Notes under the pieces: generated by a model | The model's input: the letters and a program-made list of their open reading frames with translations, nothing else | Told to the model about the DNA's origin: nothing | The model's database searches: none | Part shown: positions 13,909 to 26,799 of the stretch, one piece after another | Layout: every line of letters begins with the position of its first letter | How positions within the stretch are numbered: position 1 is the stretch's first letter | Made by a program: the position numbers and the translations under genes | Source: Plectrocnemia conspersa | Taxonomy: Eukaryota > Arthropoda > Insecta > Trichoptera > Polycentropodidae | Direction of reading: 5' to 3' | Assembly (NCBI GenBank): GCA_009617715.1 | Contig: VTFK01000075.1 | Span: 62,001 to 126,000 of the forward strand | DNA: 64,000 nt

Positions 13909-14879
13909 TTTCGTAGTTTTAACACACTTAGTTAATTTTAAATCCGAATATTTATATTTAGTGAAATCGAACAACGCACATAATAAAATAATGAAAATTA
14001 TTGTCGCGTAGCAAAATTATTATAAAACCGTTGTCACGTTACTGTCAGCCATCTTGTTTTATATTTGAATGCTTATTTTTCATTGGTCGAAACAACAGAA
14101 TTTATTACAAGAGGTTCGAAAATCAATCGAGCATTTTTTTTAATTTTAACTTGAAAGACTTAATATTATAACAGACATACTTACAAAAATTGTATTAATA
14201 TTATACTGATATACATTATTTACAATGTTTTTTTTGTAATTATATGTTTTAAATAAAAGTGAATATAAAAATGTTTTACATAATATATTGACAATAATTT
14301 ATTTTATATTATATAACGACAGTTTAAATGTACGAATTATAATATAAATAACTATATAGGACTTTTTTTCTCGAGTATATTTTCATATAATATTATAATA
14401 CTTAAAATTAATCGTTTAACATATCGAATAAAACAGAGTTTTCAATTTCTCATTTTATGATAAAAAAAATATGTTTAGAATTTATTTTTACAAATACCAA
14501 ATGGTGCTTCAAACAAAAATCAGTAAAATCAACAAACAATAAATTCAAACAGACGTATTATATCGCGGTAGTACGTATCATATTTTTTTATTATATTTTA
14601 TATTTACATAATAGAGTGAAAAAAATCGTTGACGTATTATAATAAAAATCAAAATGCCTCAACAACGACATTTTAATATTTTCACGTACTTCAACAGGAG
14701 ATTTTTCGTCCTTTTTATATTGGAACAGGATTGAATTTTCTCAAAGAAAAGCGTTTGAAAATCCAATACTTTATACCCAGCGTCCGACATATGTAAAATA
14801 TTTTTTTTTATATTGCTTTATATCCTATTGTGCAAAGAAAATCATGAGATATAAATTTTTATCCTCGCCTACTTGTTTA

Positions 14880-15265
14880 CGTTATTTCGTTAGAATGTCT
14901 CGATTTCGTCGATAAAAAAATATCATCTCTTTTGCTCCACATAAAAAAATTCGATACCCCTAGAATCCCTTTGTGCGATTTCTCGTTTCCGATAAGCGAC
15001 CAAGTATGTAACAGATTTTCTCTCACCTGGCTCAACAAATAACCGATATTGAACAATATCGGATAACCGACGTTTCCGCCTTCATTACATTAACAGTAAT
15101 TTTGTAATTAATTAGCTTCCCCTAGGCAATCGATACGCGTCTATTCAAATCAAGCGACAAACCGAGTTAACTTTAACTAGACAATGTGTCTGGTTGGTGT
15201 GTAAACGGTTCGGCTGAGCAAATTAACCGCAACAGAGCTGAACCGAAATTAAGCTAAATTAATTA
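14880..15265. promoter_or_regulatory. Candidate enhancer / conserved non-coding element
   Basis: Includes TTCTCTCACCTGGCTC (E box), an inverted AACCGATATTGAACAATATCG, TTAATTAGCTTCCCCTAGG, and GTGTGTAAACGGTTCGG. Markedly less AT-rich than the neighbourhood, with no coding potential. Confidence 0.3.
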
Positions 15266-16254
15266 AGATAATACAGATGGATATCAATATTGAGAGTATA
15301 AGTTATATAAATTAGAAAATCATAAACAATTCTGTATCCTTAATAACTCTTCATTTAAAATGAGTAGAATAAAAAAACGTGCCTTTGTCTGGACGAGAAG
15401 GTCAAAAACGAGACTAGACTTAAAATGCATTTAACTAGGAATGATTTAAAGTGATTTTAAAACTTGTACTATATGGTACATATACAACACATAATATATT
15501 TATATTATTTTTAAATACATGTACTTTGAATAGATTTTGAAACAAATTCATAAAATAGTCTTATTATGAATAAAAATGATTTTATCTTTAATTTTAGCCA
15601 CAACCGTTTTAGTCATACTATCAACTGATGATTTCTCCACTAGGGTATATCTATCATACAATAGATTTTTCCTCATGTAATAAATGCAATAAATGCTCTA
15701 TAGGCCATTTTAAAATCATTAACTCCTTTAAAACCGAAAACTGTTATTTTTGTCGGAACATAAACATTTACATAATAAAAGAAAAATTAATGATATCTTC
15801 AAGGATGTTATGTATTTAGACTGGAAAGCTACTTTTTTTAGATTATAAATAAATAATACATAATGTTATATTTATTAATTTATTAATTTGTTGTATTTAA
15901 TATATTTAATAATCTTGACCTCTAGCACATTATTTTGGGTTTCAGTTTTTTATATACTATTTTTGAAAAAATATAACTTTTTGATGTATAAAATTGCGAA
16001 ATACTTCTGTTTTGATTCGTTTTAAAGATAAATTAGTATGAATTTTCATCTTTTCATCTCGAGTTCCGGGAATGTGACATAATGAAAATATGTCAACATT
16101 ATAGAACAGTGGCTTAATTTATGGGTTACATAAAATATACGACAGCGACGATATGACATCATGAGTTGACGTCAAAATTATCGGGAGCGTGTTGAGCACG
16201 GCAACACTAAAAAAACAACAGCGTTACCTGTCTCTAAACACTCTCGGCACTAAT

Positions 16255-16350
16255 AAAAACAAACTGTAAATTTTCCAGCAAAATCGGTCCAGTAGTTTTT
16301 GAGTTTAAAGAGCACACACATACGAACATTTTTATTTATATAGATGAAAA
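16255..16350 (+). mobile_element. 3' tail remnant of an RTE-like element or derived SINE
   Basis: The phrase AAATCGGTCCAGTAGTTTTT GAGTTT, then a run of ACACACATACGAACATTT and TATTTATATAGAT, is a familiar 3' end of insect RTE-type retrotransposons and SINEs that borrow it. No coding part is recognisable upstream. The 16160-16255 stretch before it may be its body. Confidence 0.5.
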
Positions 16351-16689
16351 GATTAAATAAAAACGCACACATTTATAAAGCATTATGTACTACTTTTTAT
16401 AAACTTTTTGGAGGGGAGGGGGCATACCTGATTATTGCCATAGGTACCGCATTTTTTAGCACCAGCTCTATCTGGATTTATGCCAAAAAAAACTCAGTTT
16501 GTATTATATAAAAATATCACCTAATATAGTAAAAAAGACAGCGACCATAAAATAATAAAAGCAATATGTTAACATATAATATTCCTTTTAAGTACATTAC
16601 ATTTCATTATGTTAGAAATATTATAATGGATAAAAATGCTTCAAATAAATAGATAAAATACTTATCTTTCAACCCGTATGTGGTAATTT

Positions 16690-17065
16690 TTCCGCACTCC
16701 TAATCGCTTTTTACGCTTTCAAAATAAACATGAAAAGGTTTTTTCCCACTACGCGGTTTCGCCAAAGGTAATGCAAATGGACGGGGTCGAAAAGCGAGCT
16801 CTTCCCGCGATCTAGATACGCGCAAAATCCGAGAGTAAACATCTGCTTCGCTGGTATTTAGTGGGTAAAAGTCGATGGGTCGGGTAATCCCACGTAATGC
16901 CATACTATCCCATCAGCCGAGAGCACAAAGGGACGGAAGAGATTGGCAATTCCCGTTTCTACAGACCAAAAAACGCGATCAAACCATAATGGATACACTG
17001 CGAAGAAAATTTTATTTCACTCTGGACAGTTATTGCGTCAATCAAACCGCTTGTGAAATTGCTAA
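16690..17065. promoter_or_regulatory. Candidate conserved non-coding element
   Basis: GC-balanced block with GGTAATGCAAATGGAC (octamer-like ATGCAAAT), GATGGGTCGGGTAATCCCAC and GCGTCAATCAAACC. Open frames on both strands are incidental. Confidence 0.3.
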
Positions 17066-17365
17066 ATAATAAAGTGTGCTATATTGAATTATTGATTTAT
17101 AATCTGATGGTTCATAATATAAACAAGCAATTAAAATACATATGTATATAATCTATATCAAAAAAATGATATGCATAAATCATTAAGACTAGTCTTTTAG
17201 AACAAAACATTACCAGCTTATAAAATTAAAAGTCATGACATCCGAGAAGTCTTGACGAAAAAGTCGCTTCGACTCGAAAGCTAAATAAACAAGGTTCTCT
17301 AAATAAAATATTAGAAACCTGCTCCGACTTAAGAGCTCAAAAGGGTAATAACTCGGCTGGTATAA

Positions 17366-17400
17366 AAAGTCTGGACATGTCCGGACAAATCCAGACTTTG
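17366..17400. repeat. Short inverted repeat around TCCGGACA
   Basis: AAAGTCTGGA and TCCAGACTTT flank CATGTCCGGACAAA. This GTCCGGACAAATCC phrase is a common piece of transposon debris in animal genomes. Confidence 0.5.
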
Positions 17401-18159
17401 GTAAGCCTAAACGTGCCCCAAGAAAATATTATATATAAGCCCGAACAAAAAACAACTAATCAAAAGCTGGAGCTCGGTAACGTGGTCGGCCATTAACTAT
17501 GTATTATCATAATAATTTGAATAATACATGTCTGAAATAAAATTTAATTAAAAAAATAATAGAAGAGTAATCAATGAGTTTATTGTGAATACACATTTAT
17601 TTTATACAAAATTATAAAATGATAAAAAGTAACCATCGAACAAAGATACTATGCCAAACAAAAAACACGAAAATTTAAAGAACGACTAAACGTCGACACG
17701 CGTCAAGCAAGATTCATCGTCACGAGCACCATTAGCATCTTTTGTCAACATTCGGTAAGCGACCACAATGGTTACGCCTATAAAGAACTACACGGAAAAC
17801 GTACCCTTTATATTAAAGGGATTATACATAAGCGGAGTCTTACAGTACGTATATTGTTCGAAATAAACTTTTTCTCATTCATCCAAGCTACATATTATAT
17901 AAGCAAGATATAAACACATGCTTAAATTTACCCTCAGCTCGAATCCTACTCACACACTCGACCCAAGACATTAACTATATAATAAAACTTAATATTATAT
18001 TACATAACTATTTTCCGTGTGTTATTCATATTTATGTAAAAATGGAGAATCGATACTGTTAGGAAAAAATACATAAATCTGACATTTTGATATTTTTATT
18101 ATACAGAAATTTATCAACAAGTTTTTTGAGTAATACTGCACAAGGAAAGCACAACAAAC

Positions 18160-18710
18160 TTTTACACAGTTTCGTCTCTCATTTTGCAATTTTTCAACTT
18201 TAAAATTTGCGCATAACTCTCGCTTGCTACATAGAAGCGTCGTATATTAAATTGTAAAAAAACGAGCGGTAATTTACCCTCGTCAAGCTAAAATACGTAC
18301 TCGAGTTACATTTAATAACATAGCAAGCAAAGTCAAGAAATCAGCGTTAAATTTTAAGGTGATTATGACCTTTCAACGGGGTCGATTTCTTTGGAATGCT
18401 TCCAAAAGTATTATAGTTCTATTGATCATCAAGATTGATAGCATTATTGGCGAATTCTCGGATGGATAGCATCTGGAGAAGATCTCGGCGAACTATGTAC
18501 TTTAAATATTTATCTTTCGATTGCAAATATTTCAGCAACTTCGACGACATTTCTCGAGTGGAAACGTAATGAATTGTTTAAAAATCGAATCGACATGCTT
18601 TCAACGGTTGTTTGCGTTTAATTACCTGCGACTGGAATGAGGGAAAACTCGCGGGACTACCGCAATTTTTCCAGTTCAGCGAGCTTTTAAAAAGCATGGG
18701 CGTTTAGTTT
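18160..18710. promoter_or_regulatory. Candidate conserved non-coding element
   Basis: Long non-AT-rich stretch with AAGGTGATTATGACCTTTCAACGG, TTGATCATCAAGATTGATAG and TTTAATTACCTGCGACTGG. Several ATTA and GATTGATAG sites suggest homeodomain/TALE binding; no coding frame. Confidence 0.3.
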
Positions 18711-19467
18711 AAATATTTATAGCTTTTAAATTTGTGAGATAAATACAAAAGAAAAAATGAACGGTTAAAAAAACTTTGAAAGTCTATAAACATTTTTAAG
18801 CAAAAATTGGCATGAGGATGTAGACACACAGTTTATTGGTTATTCAATATTTAAAACAAACAAAGTGAGTCATTAGTAGTTATTTCAAGTTTGTGACAGA
18901 TAATGAAAATTAACACTGCCTCACAATTCCATAAAAAAAACAGTGAATAAACAAGGAATTTAACATTTTATTGTTAACCTTTAATTAGATGTATATGATT
19001 GTAATTAAATGTCTACGACTATTTAAAAAAAATGACAAAAATTTAACGGTGATCCTCAAAGTTTTTTTATTTTATAAAATTCTAAAAGGCATTTGAATAA
19101 AGTTGATTAGCAATTCATTTTATTATTTGACTAAAACTTGTGTGTATACTTATATATTTAATATTTAAGATTATTTTAAAAATGTCACTCACCAGAAACA
19201 GTACATGGTAGACAAATAACAAATTGTTCATCTTTTACATCTAAATATAGTAGCTTATAACGGTAAATATATTGTGTGTATGAACACAAGTTTAACTATA
19301 AACACTAATTTTAATTATACACTGCCTAAATAATCCCGAGCTTTTATTATAATTATGTCAAAATGTTTTTTAAATATTGAGAGCCACTTAAAAAGTACGA
19401 ATGAAAATTATTATTTAATAAAATCAAGACGAAATCACTAAAATTATGTCACAAATAATCCCTAGCG

Positions 19468-19607
<140 letters not shown>

Positions 19608-20054
19608 GCAATGGTTAGATAATATTCAAAATCACTTTATAGTACACATAATTTAAAATATAGGAATGAAAGAATTATTTTAAAATTATGAATGAAAACA
19701 ATAGCACTAGTTTAGTTTAAAATTAATTGAAATGGTTAAATATTTATTATAGTCACTTTATAATGAACAATAATTAAAAACATTGAAAGAGATATTATTA
19801 TAAAAAATATAAACGAAAACACTTCCGAGAAAATATGCATATTTTTTAACATCTGGCACGAACACCTTCAGAAAGGTTTATTTTATTTGAGTGTCTTTTT
19901 TTTATTACTTAAGCAAAAATAAGGCGAGTTCTAGTGTTAAAATTTCAAAAAGTTAATTCGAATACAAATCTAAGATGATTATTAAAGAGTAACAATCTTC
20001 CCCTTAAACATACAGTGCTCCAATGGTACCCATTGTTTATCCAAAAATCTTTAC

Positions 20055-20226
20055 CTCAGGCGGTTTTGTGCAGAAATTATTTCGTTTAAGTGTAGATATA
20101 TGTCAGCATTAAAAGAATAAACACAGGTTTCATCTGCAGTAGGAATTGTTTCTAGAAAGCCAGCACTTTCTATGTACGTCGTTATTTTATCTGTTGTGGT
20201 GCTTATTTTACAGAAACCCAATGGAA
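20055..20226 (-). CDS. Unidentified exon-like open frame
   Basis: On the minus strand 172 nt lie between an acceptor (AATTATACAG) and a donor (CCTGAG|GTAAAG) and are open for 56 codons in one phase. The frame reads PLGFCKISTTTDKITTYIES, then AGFLETIPTADETC and FNADIYLHLNEIIS. The residue mix looks protein-like rather than random AT-rich translation, but I recognise no family. No partner exon was found. It could be an exon of a gene nested in the PKC intron, a pseudogene scrap, or a transposase piece. Confidence 0.25.
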
Positions 20227-22309
20227 CTGTATAATTGTATTAATGATGCGTTAATCAATGATCCATGACACATCTTGAGAAGTAAGACTATCTTATTTAA
20301 GCCTTCAATTGCTGTAATGTTTTTGTGGAGACAACTCAGCGTTAAAAGCGCAATAAACAAACACGCTATAAGTATTTATAATGCCTAAAAGTGCATAAAA
20401 AATTCCGGGGGATTCACTGCTTTTATAAATGCGGAATGCGAGAAAAATAAGTGCATTAAATATTTTACAAAAATAAATAAATATAATTCCACCCACAAAT
20501 TGTAGCTATCGATGCGTACATTGACAATGTAAATGTAAATAAGCTTTTTTCTGTAAACGCATACTTTCGACAGGAACTTAATTAAGAACTTCCAATAGTT
20601 ATTCATGATTTGCGACATACGAGATTTCATATGAACTGGCACCAAATGGAGTTACGCCAAGCATCAACTGAGAAAGCGGCCGTTTCCTTTCTCACGCTAG
20701 CCATGGCGCAGTTTCGACATTGGATCTTCAGAGATGACTATATTTTGCATGCGGAAACAAGGCTACGAGAACATCACGTATTTAAAGTAACTACTCAAGC
20801 AGTTATTGCACAATAATTAAAATTTATAAGGCAAAAACATTACCTTACAGCCTATACAAAAATAAACACGTTGATACATAAACCAGAAAATCTTGATTGG
20901 GTGTGCTTGAACTGTTCAAGAATTCAAAACTCAATTAAAAGAAACTTATATTTAAGCTTTTTAAATAGTCTTCGACATAGAATGCATAATGAGCCCAAAT
21001 CCAGCTGAATCGACACAGGCGATCTTTGAACTCCTAAGAAAACTACCACTTCCACTTCGATCGTCAGATCTAATCCAGACAAGCAGTCATCTTGAATCGC
21101 CTTGAATTTTATTCGATTGTTAAGATTACTTGAAGACTACTATGACGCAGCACGTATATAAATATAATATATATTTATTGCACAATTCGTACGGTTAGAT
21201 TCCAATTGTCGTGACTAAAGAATAATTCAAAAAAAAAAATTAATCAAAATTAAAAGTAAACCAAATTTGTATGAAAAAATCGTAGTTATTTTAAACAGAT
21301 GTTTTGACTATGTTTTACATTTAAATATTACCAAATATATGTATTAATAAATATAAATATAATATCGTTATAACTATCAATACATGCAGATACAGTTATA
21401 TTAATTGTTTAAATTGTTTAATTAACCTTATTTATATTTTTAAACATTCCACATAGTGCTCAGAAAACAATTATAAATTTTCTGTTCAATATCCAAATAC
21501 ATATAATCAAAGCTGTCATAAACTATTACTATGATTAATTATTCTCAATCTCCATTGTTTTGAGTTCCAAAAGTACCGTCGAAAATGTTCAAAGCAATCC
21601 ATCACAAAAATAGTATTTTAGAGATATATTGACATATTTTATTTAAATAACATATCAAAAGTTCCCTTACGTCATAACTATATGACATTTATTTAAAGCG
21701 CAAATATAGCTTAATTTATGAGCAATATTAAACACGGCATTGTCGTACCAAAATAGCAAAATCGTAGATAATGCCCCGCAGTGTTTGTACCCAAGCAACC
21801 TAATTAATTATTTATATAAAATAAATAATACATAACGCAAGGTCAAAAACCGCAACGCGAATTTAACAAGTATAGTGACCTCATAGCGGTGAATGTAGCA
21901 TAACTTATACTTATTAGAACCGCCCTCATTATGTACGGAAGCCCTTTGAAGAGGCTTAAAACCGACTTAGGCCCCTTGTGCCACCTAGCAAAGGCTCACT
22001 TTAATCGAATTATATTGAGGCTCTATTCCATTGCCAACCATGACTATCGGGTGAGCCTCGAGTAAAATCTTACCATCTTACAGACCACTGAGAGTGTGTG
22101 TGTGTCTTCAACGCACGTGAATAATTGAACAGTATTAAATCCTATTTGGCTTTCTCCGTTTGTGCTCCTAAGTCGCGCAAAGAGAATATAAAATTTTCAA
22201 TACATATTGAATACGCCAATAAGATCGGCTGCCTGCTGTATTATTAATAAATTAAATTTTAAACGTATACACATATTATAATATAAACTTTCAAATGGGA
22301 CTAATTTAA

Positions 22310-22640
22310 AGCAAAAAGCACAACGTTCGTATTGTTTTCCGAGAGAAGCTCGTAAATACCCTCGGAAAAACGATTGGGGGCAGATGCGTTTAGGAAAAAG
22401 CTCCTCTTTTCAGCTAAACGCCAAAAAGAGGAGGGTATGAATTTATAAATTTGCAAATAAAACACACATGATATACGCAGCTCGTATTTAAAAGTGAAAT
22501 GAAGGGAATAATTTACGCGAAGGCACACTCTCTAGTTCGTAGGGCCGCAAAAATAAATTCACCCCGACGATACTACCTTTATATTGTTCCCTGTGCTTTT
22601 AAAAGACACTTACATCCCTCACAAATATTAGCATATTCGC
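22310..22640. promoter_or_regulatory. Candidate non-coding element with hairpins
   Basis: GCGTTTAGGAAAAAGCTCCTC, then TTTTCAGCTAAACGC, forms an inverted GCGTTTAG/CTAAACGC pair, and CTCCTCTTTT/AAAAGAGGAG pairs nearby. The long open frame beginning at 22499 shows no family features. Confidence 0.25.
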
Positions 22641-22904
22641 AGACGTATACAAACATAAAGTGTACTCGACAAAATATGCATATCCTCTCACATATACCAA
22701 GTCACGATAAAGCTATCTTTTTCATCAAGAAAAAGGATGGCAAGTTTTGTTTTACTCTTTTAGTCTTAACAACATATTTATGGCATAAATACGGCAGTTA
22801 CAAATTAAAATTTTCTTTGTATGCAAATGATTGTTTAGCTGCATTTGATCTATTTCAGACCTTTTCTCTTTACATAGTGATTGAGATTCTCTATGAAAAT
22901 AAGC

Positions 22905-23090
22905 TTCTGTCAATACCACACAGTATCAATTTCTCGATTTTGTTAGCCATACAATTATTCTTACGATCTCGGTGGGGACATTTCAGCTAGAAGAACTTCT
23001 ACTAAAGATCTCAGAATTACTTTTGAGAGAAAGTGGCTTTGTTATGAAGAACGCGTTTCACTTTAACCATCCACATGAAACTGTGCTTAT
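22905..23090 (+). mobile_element. Fragment of the 58-60 kb LINE family with an internal deletion
   Basis: Plus-strand sequence matches the RT C-terminal part of the 58.5-60.4 kb element. TTCTTACGATCTCGGTGG, CTACTAAAGATCTC and TTTTGAGAGAAAGTGG align to its 59.03-59.15 kb segment. The match then jumps to CTTTGTTATGAAGAACGCG, skipping about 65 bp that encode the SLHIHNVCDKSSK stretch in the other copy. The long open frame that ends here is chance reading through AT-rich DNA and this fragment. Confidence 0.7.
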
Positions 23091-23139
23091 TCCTAAAATA
23101 AAATCTAGAAAAAGCACTCTCGAATCTATCCCGAAAATA

Positions 23140-23450
23140 TTTTTAAAATATATCATTTCAGTAAAACCATATCAGAATACATTTTTATCAGTAAATATAT
23201 ATATTTACCAGTGAAAATATAAATTATCTGGCAGGTGCTAGTACAATTATATGATTTCAACTTCCCTATCAGTAATAATACATATATTTATATACTAATC
23301 ATTATTTATTTACATCCAATGTGTAAATGTAACAGTGAATGTATATTTTTTGGTAAAGTTATATTTTCACTAGTTAAGTCCAAATATATTTTCACCAGTA
23401 GATATGTATTTCTACTTACGAAAATATAATTTCACTGATATGCTGCTCTA
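23140..23450. repeat. Array of TATATTTTCACT palindromic modules, copy 1
   Basis: Repeated short modules such as ATATTTTCACCAGTAGATAT and AAAATATAATTTCACTGATA, in both orientations, abut the left arm of the foldback element. The same modules recur at 27.43-27.55 and 62.69-62.80 kb, the latter also next to a foldback MITE, so they are probably outer parts of that element. Confidence 0.5.
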
Positions 23451-23459
23451 AAATGTGCA

Positions 23460-24080
23460 TGAAGCTCAATTTGACAGTTGCGAATCGTCCATTTGCTGTT
23501 CAAACCAAAATCTAACCTAATGAAATTTCTAAAACTAATTATAGTTTTAAAACTTTTATTAGATCAAATTCAAAATACAAACTAAGTCAACTCTCAGTGG
23601 AAAATAAGCTAAAGAATAAGTACAGATAGACATCGCATCTTACATATTGCTCCACAGTTAGTCTGCATTTCGATGTTACACTATGTTTTAAAAGTATGAT
23701 AGCTATCCTTACCGATATTACAATTGACTTATAAGAGGGCTGATCAAAGTACTTTTAAACCGAATTTTGGTCAATAGGAGAGCGCGAAATCAATTATCAC
23801 TTCTCAGAAGTCAAAAATTTACGTCAAAAGCAATAAAATCGCAGTGGGAACGCTCGGTAATGAGCGACTTCTGAGAAGTGGTAATTGTTTTTTGCGCTCT
23901 TCTATTGCCCAAAATTTGTTTTAGATGTACTTTATTCGATTCTTACTCGTATGAATTGGCTTAATTTGTATTTTGTACTTGACCTAATGAAATTTCTCAA
24001 ACTATAATTATTTTTAAAACTTTCATTAGGTTAGGTTTGGGTTTGAACAGCAAATAGACGTTTCGCAACTGTTACAATAA
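23460..24080. mobile_element. Foldback element with long imperfect inverted arms
   Basis: The left arm starts at 23472 (GACAGTTGCGAATCGTCCAT, then TTGCTGTTCAAACC). Its inverted partner ends at about 24072 (GAACAGCAAATAGACG, then TTTCGCAACTGT). The arms pair over about 125 bp, including AATTATAGTTTTAAAAC and AAAATACAAACTAAG. A second inner palindrome pairs 23759-23816 with 23868-23930 around CACTTCTCAGAAGTC. The left half holds about 120 bp extra. No open reading frame. MITE relatives with the same termini occur at 45.1, 52.8 and 62.8 kb. Confidence 0.75.
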
Positions 24081-25539
24081 GGTTATATTTTCAATAGTAT
24101 GAATATAACTCGGTCAGATAAAATGTATGAAACAATTGATGTATAAGTTTACTGGTCATTAGCGGTATTTATTTACTGCGTGAATGGTAAAAATAGCACA
24201 TATAGAAAAATCTTATTTTCAATTTTAAATGATAATGATATAAATTTTATGTATTGGCGATAAAATATGTAAGTAATCAGTAGGCTATTAATTGTTTGTG
24301 CGATCAATTGACGCGGCAATTAATTGCTGACAGTGAATTGGGAGCGATAAATTTTCCGGACCCTATTCTTGAGTAATTCCTATTTTGGGTTCCGAAACCC
24401 CCTCTTCTGATGCCCTTTAGAGCCAGGACGTCTATGGCTGTCGCCAATTGGCTTCTTAATACGCTGCATTGCACATTTATATATTTAATGTCAGCTGAGA
24501 AGAGCTGGTCCGGATTATATCATTTCATTTTAATATACATTTTTCTTACTATGTATTATTCTGTTGTGAATTATTTTTATATTTTATTTTACTATTTGTA
24601 TTAAAATAATACAATGTATTACGTAGTTTTTTTTTAGTTACAATGGTCTTAATTTAATTAAAATAAAAAAACAGCAACAAAGTTATGATAGGATCTACAA
24701 CGCCAAGACTGAACACTTGAAGATAAGGCGAGGGTCATTTGATTTAACAAACTCAACTTTGAGAAAAGTTATTTTATAAATTTATATTTAATGTGTTTTA
24801 ATATTAAAATTCAGTGCTTTAAAATTACTTTTACAATGTATTGGAACTTGATGCTCTATATATATACGTCGAAAAGTTGAACAAACATTTCTCGCTAACA
24901 AACTATCAATTGCATAGTTGTAAATTACTGAATGAAAGAAACAGAGGTATGAATCATATTCGAGTGCGAGTACTGTATGATGTTGGACTTCACTCGAAAG
25001 AAGTCCTATCTATTGAACCACATAATTTGCTAGGTATACGTCGAAGATGTTGATGGTTTTAAATTATGTTTGACTGACACATTAATTATAAGGTAAATTT
25101 TTCTGTCTATTTGTAAGTACTTTGTTCATATTATTGTAAAAAGGTCAGTTATAATTAAAGCCATATGAGCTATTACATATTAAAAATATAGTATACTTGT
25201 ATGTATTATACATATTTACGATTCACATACGTCAAATTAATAAGATTAAAAAATGCTAGGAAAGTCTTTATTGATAATTATTACTTAAAATCTCTAAGAA
25301 ACGATGGACATAAAAAACAGTTAAAAATAAACCCACGACTTTTAATTGATAAGCAATTACATAATTATACAATTATCAATTATGTAGGTCACCATTTACC
25401 AATATATATTTAGCTAATAGAGTATGCCAAAATGACAAAACCATATGTTTAGCGAAAAGCTTTAACATATTTTGATACTACCTCTCCAATTATATTTACT
25501 CTATATACGTGATACGGCTTTCTGATACTTTTGCATGAT

Positions 25540-25750
25540 TAAATTTCACCACGTCGCAAATTTCCAGCCGTAACTTTTCAGATGAGATCTGAGTTGCTGC
25601 GGGGGACATCTCGCTTTTGAATCGTTATCGAGTACTAAGAGGAGCTTTTCAAAGGGCGTAATAAACGTACAGTACGAGTGAATATTAAAAGCACGTCATG
25701 TCGTATTTACGCCAAACAATAGTATGACCAGTTTTCCAATTATCGGAGGG
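25540..25750. promoter_or_regulatory. Candidate non-coding element
   Basis: Balanced composition with AGTTGCTGCGGGGGACATCTCG and AAAGGGCGTAATAAACGTAC. No coding frame or repeat match. Confidence 0.2.
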
Positions 25751-26224
25751 AAATATCTTTGAAAGCTGTCTGCGTGTCATTCAAATATATATGGAGTAAA
25801 AAATAAATAACACAACGAACTGATAATATTGTTTCAGGGGTGTAATAGTAGCATGTGCGGTTATTGGTTTTTAGTGTAAAATGAAAATGTATACGTAAAC
25901 ATTAATCAAAATTGTTTTTAGACAGCGTGTTATTTTCCAGTTGGTATTGATCCAAAAAGGTTGATTAGTGTCTGTCGTCGGCGAACGGTCATTTATTGGG
26001 CAAATCAAACAGAAGCACGATTTTTCATTTATGAATGTAATATTTTTGATAAATAACACATTCTTTGTTTATACTACATATATATAAATACACGTGATAA
26101 TAAGTTTAGGCTGAAATAGCATTGATTACTTCAATTTTAGAATAACAAATTTAACAATATGCAGTATAATCTTTTTTATGAGTTTTGAAAATAAAATAAT
26201 TATTAATATTTGCGCATGGAACTG

Positions 26225-26288
26225 GAGAGCCGTATCTTGACGTCAAAAGAGCCACATGCGGCTCGCGAGCCGCAGGTTGCCAACCCCT
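26225..26288. repeat. hAT terminus
   Basis: AGAGCCACATGCGGCTCGCG, then AGCCGCAGGTTGCCAACCCCTG, is a right-hand hAT end; its reverse complement begins CAGGGGTTGGCAACC. The 8 bp after it, GTTTAGGT, would be the target duplication. I did not find a matching left end with that octamer, so the element is incomplete. Confidence 0.65.
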
Positions 26289-26799
26289 GGTTTAGGTGAA
26301 AGAGATACGGGGCTTTTTGCAATTCTTTTGTGGGATTAAATTTAATTGGTTTATTTTAGGACATTTAAGGAATAATTAGCATATAAAAAAGAGTTTAATT
26401 AATTATGACATAAAGAACAGATAGACGAAACCCAATATAGATATACTAAGATATACATATCAAAATTTTTCACTTCAGTGAGTATCACTATCAAAGCAAT
26501 AAGTCAAAGAAATGATACGATTAACTTTTTTTAAGTTTATAATATTTTATTATAATACATAAGTTTGTATAGCAGCACTTTGACGTATATATAAGTGTAC
26601 CGTATCATCTGCACAGTGAATAAATACAGTTTCATTGATAGTAAATATTTATAGTATGAAAATTTCAACTTTTCGAAACTTCAATTTACTATTCAAATTG
26701 TGGAAGATTCTATTCTTGAAACTCGTGTTAAAATCTGTGAGCAAAAATAATTATTCATCAATAAGGATAAGCTAGACAATACGACTAGAAAAAAATTAG

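Noticed and set aside
15628..15819. Zinc-knuckle protein (CNKCNKC and CYFC)
   Set aside because: Cysteine spacing fits no known finger and the frame lies in AT-rich DNA without splice or start context.
22499..22990. 163-codon open frame, the second longest in the window
   Set aside because: Composition follows AT-rich DNA, no domain or splice context, and its end overlaps a LINE fragment read in the wrong frame.
25836..26288. Complete hAT element from CAGGGGTGTAATAG to CAACCCCTG
   Set aside because: The flanking octamers do not match and the left end lacks the GGCAACC continuation.
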